This document shows positions 5,944 to 9,428 of a DNA stretch of 9,428 nucleotides, in pieces. A program made the position numbers and the translations under genes. The stretch's first letter is position 1; the number at the start of each line of letters is the position of its first letter. The notes under the pieces are model-generated. The model saw only the letters and a list, made by a program, of their open reading frames with translations, was not told the origin of the DNA and did no database searches. The DNA is from Thermoplasmata archaeon (lineage in GTDB: Archaea > Thermoplasmatota > Thermoplasmata > RBG-16-68-12): NCBI GenBank assembly GCA_021788795.1, contig JAJYKG010000071.1, positions 1 through 9,428 on the forward strand, written 5' to 3'.

Positions 5944-7223
5944 GCGGACCCCTCCATGGCCTCGAGCATCTCCCGCGCCTCCGTCTGCACGTCCACGCGC
6001 AGGAGTTTCGCGGTGTCCACGATCATCATGAGCCCGTAGTCGTCCGACGTGACGTTGCCGCGAGCCTCGATGGGCTGGGCCACGAGCAGGTCCGAGAGCT
6101 CGTCCCGCACGACGTCCGCGGACATGGCCTCCTTGGCCTGGGCGATGGCCGCCTCCATGGTCTTGTCCAGGAGGGCCTCCGTGAGCTCGCGGTTGAAGAC
6201 CGCGGTCAGGGCGCCGCTGCCGTCGTCCAGGACGGCCTTCACGCGCAGGTCCGCGTTGCCCTTGACCTCGCCGTGGATGCGGCAGGCGTTCTTCCGCAGG
6301 ACGCGGTTGCACTCCGGGCAGCGGTAGACGAGGCCGGAGCCCTCGCGCAGGTCGATCAGGATGCCGCGCACGGTGACGTCGACGCCGCCGCCGCGCTCCG
6401 CGAGGTCCTCGATCCACATCCGCGGGCTCTCGCCCACCTTGGACGCCGGCGGGAGGGCGTCGTCCTTGAGCTTCGTGACCGTCGCGCGGTCGTCGAAACT
6501 GATCTGGGGGATGCCCCGCCACGCCTTCACGTAGGCGCCCTCGATGCGCAGGACGTCGTCCTCGGCGAGGCCGAAGTCCTTCCAGGCGCTGAACTGCGTC
6601 TTGCCCGTCTCGTCGGCGAGGATGCCGCTGTAGACGGACTTCTTCGCACCCTCGACCTCGACCTCCCGCGTCTCGACGGAGAGGAGGCGGGCCGTGACCG
6701 CGACGTTCGAGGCGCCCTCGCGCAGATCGACGACCTTCATCGCGGTCGGCTTGCCGACGTAGGGCATACCGCCGCCGGCCGAGGGCTTGTACTCGGGCAG
6801 GGCGTCCGGCCTCTCCTTGGAGACGACCGTGCGCACGCCGAAGTTCACCTGGACCTGGCCGCGGTACTCCTTCGTGTAGGCGTTCTGGACGCGGATCACG
6901 TCGCCCCTGGCCAGGGGCAGGTTGAGCGGCTCCCAGGCCGTGAAGGGGATCGTCGCCGAGGGGTCGCCGAGGATCCCGTACAGGATGCGCTTCGTCCCGC
7001 TCTCCACGGTGACGTCCTTCTCGTTCACGGCCACGATCCGCACCAGGAGGTTCACGGACTGCTCGCCCGGCACGAGCTCGCGGATCGTCTTGCTGATCCC
7101 GACCGCGAGGCCCGCGGGGTTGCCGCCGTGCTTCTTGACGATGGACCGCTTCGCCGTGTCGAGGGACACGCGGTACACGTTGAGGTAGCTGGACAGCTCC
7201 TTCTCGATCTCCGACTCGCTCAC
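5940..7223 (-). CDS. rpa: Replication protein A (single-stranded DNA-binding, multi-OB-fold with zinc finger)
   Basis: Archaeal RPA of 427 residues as annotated. It coats single-stranded DNA in replication, repair and recombination. An N-terminal helical region (1-50, with VSLDTAKRSIVKKHGG) precedes OB folds at about 57-135, 170-252 and 283-410; each carries the repeated pattern of a YxGILxDxxxxxxFxAW segment followed by a GDVIRVxNAYxKExRG segment (78-130 and 198-245). The third OB fold contains a zinc finger, Cys302-x2-Cys305-x8-Cys314-x2-His317. It is the first gene of a two-gene operon with the associated protein, overlapping by 4 bases. The start is uncertain: GTG 7223 is the only standard start codon in frame, but 12 codons before it read like true RPA N-terminal sequence (VQDITRALSGK) with no start codon. 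No ribosome site precedes the GTG. Confidence 0.93.
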   Translation of the reverse strand: MSESEIEKELSSYLNVYRVSLDTAKRSIVKKHGGNPAGLAVGISKTIRELVPGEQSVNLLVRIVAVNEKDVTVESGTKRILYGILGDPSATIPFTAWEPLNLPLARGDVIRVQNAYTKEYRGQVQVNFGVRTVVSKERPDALPEYKPSAGGGMPYVGKPTAMKVVDLREGASNVAVTARLLSVETREVEVEGAKKSVYSGILADETGKTQFSAWKDFGLAEDDVLRIEGAYVKAWRGIPQISFDDRATVTKLKDDALPPASKVGESPRMWIEDLAERGGGVDVTVRGILIDLREGSGLVYRCPECNRVLRKNACRIHGEVKGNADLRVKAVLDDGSGALTAVFNRELTEALLDKTMEAAIAQAKEAMSADVVRDELSDLLVAQPIEARGNVTSDDYGLMMIVDTAKLLRVDVQTEAREMLEAMEGSA

Positions 7224-7293
7224 TTTTCCGCTGAGCGCCCGGGTGATGTCCTGAACATGGGGCGCAAGTTCTTCCTTCGTAGAATCCCGTTCC

Positions 7294-7318
7294 CGAGGCG
7301 TGTCGATTTCTCGCCTCG
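7294..7318. repeat. Inverted repeat in the RPA upstream region
   Basis: Perfect 7-base arms CGAGGCG (7294-7300) and CGCCTCG (7312-7318) separated by 11 bases. It lies 70-95 bases before the RPA GTG and would sit at the beginning of the RPA transcript if the TATA-like box at 7340-7346 is used. It may be a protein-binding site or an RNA hairpin. Confidence 0.35.
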
Positions 7319-7339
7319 TTCGGGAGTAAGGCGCGGCGG

Positions 7340-7346
7340 TATTTAG
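7340..7346 (-). promoter_or_regulatory. Possible TATA box of the RPA operon
   Basis: Reads CTAAATA on the minus strand, the strongest AT-rich match upstream of RPA. It predicts a transcript start near 7316 and a leader of about 93 bases to GTG 7223, long for this window. The reverse reading TATTTAG could instead serve the plus-strand radical SAM gene. Confidence 0.35.
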
Positions 7347-7398
7347 GGGCTCGGCGGGGTGGGTGAAAGTGCCCCTCCCGGGGGCGCTGCCGCACCGT

Positions 7399-7404
7399 CT
7401 ATAC
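7399..7404 (+). promoter_or_regulatory. TATA-like box before the radical SAM gene
   Basis: CTATAC centred about 38 bases before ATG 7440, predicting a transcript start near 7428 and a leader of about 12 bases. It favours the ATG at 7440 over the upstream GTG at 7359. GGAGGT at 7405-7410 resembles a Shine-Dalgarno site but has no in-frame standard start at suitable distance. Confidence 0.4.
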
Positions 7405-7439
7405 GGAGGTTCCTAGACCTGGGAGTCCATGCCCCCCGC

Positions 7440-8336
7440 ATGCCCCTGAACGGTCTCCATCTCCTCCTGACGTATCAGTGCACCATGGAGTGCGACCACT
7501 GCTTCGTCTGGAGCGGCCCGGCGGCCCACGGCACGATGTCCCTCGCCAACATCCGTCACATCCTGCGGCAAGCGGAGGAGCTCGGGGGCATCGAGTGGAT
7601 CTACTTCGAGGGCGGGGAACCCTTCCTGTTCTACGCCCGCCTCCTCACGGGGGTCCGCCTCGCGGTCCGGAAGGGATTCCGCGTGGGCCTCGTGACGAAC
7701 GCGTACTGGGGCACAGGGGTCGAAGAGGCGCGCTGGGCGCTCCGCCCGTTCCGCGGGCTCGTCAGCGACCTGTCCGTGAGCAGCGACCTCTACCACGGCG
7801 ACGCGGTCGAGGCGCGCTACGCGGAGAACACCCGCGCCGCGGCGGCCGAGCTGGGCATCCCGTGCAGCATCCTGTCCGTCGCCCAGCCCGAGGACGCGAG
7901 GGCGGCGAAGCGCGTGGGCCAGCTGCCGCCTGGCACCTCCGCGGTCATGTACCGCGGCCGCGCCGCCGTGCGGCTCGCCGGCCGCGCGCCGACGGTCCCG
8001 TGGTCGACCCTCCGCCGCTGCCCGTACGAGAACCTCCGCGACCCGTCGCGGGTCCACATCAACCCCGAGGGGACGGTCCAGCTGTGCCAGGGGATCTCCC
8101 TCGGCAACGTCTTCGAGACCCCGCTGCGGGAGATCATCCGCGCGTACGACCCGGAGGCCCATCCGATCGTCGGGCCGCTCCTGAAGGGTGGGCCCGTGGC
8201 CCTCACCCGGACCTACGGCCTGACCCACCGGGCGAGGTATGCGGACGCCTGCCAGCTCTGCTACGAGGCCCGCCGCTCCCTGCGCCGCCGGTTCTGGTCC
8301 ATCCTCGGCCCGGACCCGCTCTACGGCATCGTCTGA
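7440..8336 (+). CDS. Radical SAM protein with SPASM-like C-terminal cysteines
   Basis: A 298-residue iron-sulfur enzyme that splits S-adenosylmethionine to start radical chemistry; the substrate is unknown. The cluster motif is Cys14-x3-Cys18-x2-Cys21 (LLTYQCTMECDHCFVW), followed by the SAM-contacting GGEP at 58-61 (WIYFEGGEP) and VTNAYWG (85-91). The C-terminal part has Cys194 (RRCPYENLRDP), Cys216 (INPEGTVQLCQGISLGNVFETPL) and Cys271-x2-Cys274 (DACQLCYEARR). The phrase INPEGTVQLCQG...LGN is the hallmark of SPASM or twitch domains that bind an extra cluster and act on peptides or proteins. Start: ATG 7440 gives the usual short lead to the cysteine motif; the frame is also open from GTG 7359, adding 27 residues. 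A 40-residue membrane peptide and a GNAT gene follow on the same strand. Confidence 0.88.
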   Translation: MPLNGLHLLLTYQCTMECDHCFVWSGPAAHGTMSLANIRHILRQAEELGGIEWIYFEGGEPFLFYARLLTGVRLAVRKGFRVGLVTNAYWGTGVEEARWALRPFRGLVSDLSVSSDLYHGDAVEARYAENTRAAAAELGIPCSILSVAQPEDARAAKRVGQLPPGTSAVMYRGRAAVRLAGRAPTVPWSTLRRCPYENLRDPSRVHINPEGTVQLCQGISLGNVFETPLREIIRAYDPEAHPIVGPLLKGGPVALTRTYGLTHRARYADACQLCYEARRSLRRRFWSILGPDPLYGIV

Positions 8337-8353
8337 GGCCTCCGCCCGCCCCG

Positions 8354-8363
8354 AAACGATAAG
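8354..8363 (+). promoter_or_regulatory. TATA-like box of the 40-residue membrane peptide gene
   Basis: AAACGATAAG in the 51-base gap after the radical SAM gene, centred about 28 bases before ATG 8388, as expected for a leaderless transcript. GGAGGGTG at 8366-8373 lies between and could act as a ribosome site for a GTG at 8376 on a read-through transcript. Confidence 0.4.
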
Positions 8364-8387
8364 AAGGAGGGTGCCGTGGGCGGTCCG

Positions 8388-8510
8388 ATGTCCACGACCG
8401 CGCCGCGCCGGATCCTGGGCATGGACCGCGAGCTCCTCATGTGGGTCCTGGTGATCCTCGCGCTGATCGTGGTCGGCTATCTCCTGGACCTCTACCTGGG
8501 GTACACGTAG
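8388..8510 (+). CDS. Small single-helix membrane protein (40 residues)
   Basis: A short gene of 40 codons. The N-terminal part is basic (MSTTAPRRILGMDREL), followed by one strongly hydrophobic helix at about residues 17-33 (LMWVLVILALIVVGYLL) and a short tail DLYLGYT. The arrangement is that of a small membrane protein with its N-terminus in the cytoplasm. It has no Cys. Support for coding: a TATA-like box at leaderless distance, a Shine-Dalgarno-like GGAGGGTG upstream, codon third positions mostly G or C as in the neighbours, and a fit between two genes with no overlap. GTG 8376 would add four residues. I do not recognise a family. It may act on the radical SAM or GNAT product or be independent. 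Confidence 0.6.
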   Translation: MSTTAPRRILGMDRELLMWVLVILALIVVGYLLDLYLGYT

Positions 8511-8528
8511 GCGCCCGGCCGGCACGGG

Positions 8529-8538
8529 AAAACTTCAT
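8529..8538 (+). promoter_or_regulatory. BRE/TATA-like element for a leaderless GNAT transcript
   Basis: AAAACTTCAT, preceded by GGG, centred about 29 bases before GTG 8564. The layout GGGAAA(A)-CTT-AT resembles that before the SirB1-like gene at 2428-2440. It supports transcription starting at or next to the GTG. Confidence 0.5.
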
Positions 8539-8563
8539 CCCGCCCCTCCCCTTGGGCGGGGCC

Positions 8564-9355
8564 GTGGACACGAACGACCTGCTCCGCACCGCGCTCGGGT
8601 TCCAGCGCACCTGGGCGGAGACCGGGGGCGAGGTCACCCGCACCGCCTACGGCGCGATCGTCCGCACGCCGCGCTACCCGCTCATCCACATGGCCAACCT
8701 GGCGTGGGTCGAGCGCCTCCCACGCGGCGGGACCGAGGAGATCCTCGCGGACCTGGACGCCGCGTTCGAGGGCACCGAGGTGCGGCACCGCAACGTGGTC
8801 TTCGAGGACGCCCAGCTGGCTTTCGAGCACCAGGAGGCTCTCGCGGCCCGCGGCTTCCGCCCCCTCGCGGACCTGACGATGGCCCAGCTCGGCCTGCCCG
8901 CGTGCATCGCGAACCCCGACCTCGACCTGCGCGAGGTGGGGGCGGGCGCCCCGGAGGACGACTACCGCCGCCTCCGAATGCGGCTCTTCGAGGGCGTCGA
9001 GTACGGGGCCGAGGAGTCGCGGCAGCTGTACGCGATCGCGCGGGAGCGCGGCGCGGCCCTCGGGCAGACGGACTTCGTCGGGTACTTCCAGGGGGCGCCC
9101 GCGGGGACGATCTCCCTCTGGACCCGGGGCGGCTTCGGCTTCATCGAGAACGTCGCCACGATGCCCGAGTTCCGCAGCCGGGGCGTGGCCCGCACGATGC
9201 TCTTCCTCGCCTCGAAGCGCGCCCTGGCCGCGCGGTGCGAGTACACCCTCCTGTTCACGGATCTCTTCGACTCCCCGCAGGCCATGTACAGGACCCTGGG
9301 CTATTTCCCCGTCGGCGAGGTCCGGACGTTCCTCAAGGCCGCGGCCCCCGCCTAA
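8564..9355 (+). CDS. GNAT-family N-acetyltransferase
   Basis: A 263-residue protein with a C-terminal GNAT domain that transfers an acetyl group from acetyl-CoA to an amine; the acceptor is unknown. Motif A is FIENVATMPEFRSRGVA (193-209), with the Arg/Gly-rich acetyl-CoA pyrophosphate loop RSRGVA, followed by the helix RTMLFLASKRALAA and the motif B segment SPQAMYRTLGYFPVGEVRTFLK (237-258). The first 125 residues look like a second, degenerate GNAT half (VFEDAQLAFEHQEALAARGFRPLADLTMAQLG). The start at GTG 8564 is preferred: an ATG at 8441 is in frame, but it lies inside the 40-residue membrane gene, the added residues are Pro/Gly/Arg-rich shadow, and the TATA-like box lies at leaderless distance from the GTG. 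Confidence 0.85.
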   Translation: MDTNDLLRTALGFQRTWAETGGEVTRTAYGAIVRTPRYPLIHMANLAWVERLPRGGTEEILADLDAAFEGTEVRHRNVVFEDAQLAFEHQEALAARGFRPLADLTMAQLGLPACIANPDLDLREVGAGAPEDDYRRLRMRLFEGVEYGAEESRQLYAIARERGAALGQTDFVGYFQGAPAGTISLWTRGGFGFIENVATMPEFRSRGVARTMLFLASKRALAARCEYTLLFTDLFDSPQAMYRTLGYFPVGEVRTFLKAAAPA

Positions 9356-9404
9356 CGTCCTCCGCACGGATTGAGTAACCTTCCCCAGGGGAGCTCCGAC
9401 CCTC

Positions 9405-9418
9405 GCAGGGCGCCCTGC
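9405..9418. repeat. Perfect 14-base palindrome after the GNAT gene
   Basis: GCAGGGCGCCCTGC is its own reverse complement. It lies about 50 bases after the GNAT stop codon and about 30 bases after an AT-richer patch (TTGAGTAACCTT, 9371-9382) that could be a promoter for a gene beyond the window. No coding sequence is seen from 9356 to the edge. Confidence 0.3.
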
Positions 9419-9428
9419 AGGAGTCCCG

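Noticed and set aside
5944..7395. Upstream part of a 781-codon minus-strand frame continuous with the RPA-associated protein
   Set aside because: It is the wrong frame over the RPA gene, whose correct frame shows OB folds and a zinc finger. Only the last 297 codons are real.
1..9428. CRISPR arrays, insertion sequences, integrase or attachment sites, rRNA
   Set aside because: No spaced direct repeats, no transposase-like frame and no conserved RNA sequence were seen on either strand.

Overview
The window is GC-rich DNA (about two-thirds G+C by eye) from an archaeon. Evidence for Archaea: a two-gene replication protein A operon (OB-fold RPA with a CxxC...CxxH zinc finger plus its usual archaeal partner), two KaiC/RadA-like RecA-superfamily ATPases, and AT-rich TATA-like boxes standing alone in GC-rich DNA 26-40 bases before start codons, several placed for leaderless transcripts. 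A high-GC member of Thermoplasmatota or a related euryarchaeal group is my best guess. That lineage is an inference; no rRNA or lineage marker is present.

Layout. On the minus strand at the left edge lies a SerB/ThrH-type HAD phosphatase (cut by the window edge, own TATA box). Upstream of it is a two-gene unit: a KaiC-like protein whose nucleotide-binding site has decayed, followed after 9 bases by an intact KaiC-like ATPase. A divergent intergenic region of 242 bases separates this unit from plus-strand genes: a SirB1-type transglutaminase-fold/TPR protein, a four-helix membrane protein with a C-terminal zinc ribbon, an SRPBCC (START-like) lipid/ligand-binding protein and an AHL-lactonase-like metallo-beta-lactamase-fold hydrolase. 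The hydrolase meets the minus-strand RPA operon tail to tail with only 7 bases between stop codons. The RPA promoter region is divergent from a plus-strand group: a radical SAM protein with extra C-terminal cysteines, a 40-residue single-helix membrane peptide and a GNAT acetyltransferase. The last 70 bases hold no gene.

Working together. The clearest functional unit is the RPA pair (single-stranded DNA binding in replication and repair). The KaiC-like pair looks like an active ATPase with a pseudo-ATPase partner. The radical SAM, small membrane peptide and GNAT genes are adjacent and co-oriented, but the last two appear to have their own promoters, so a common pathway (for example peptide modification) is only a hypothesis. 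No mobile element, CRISPR array, tRNA or rRNA was seen, and no intergenic gap exceeds about 250 bases.
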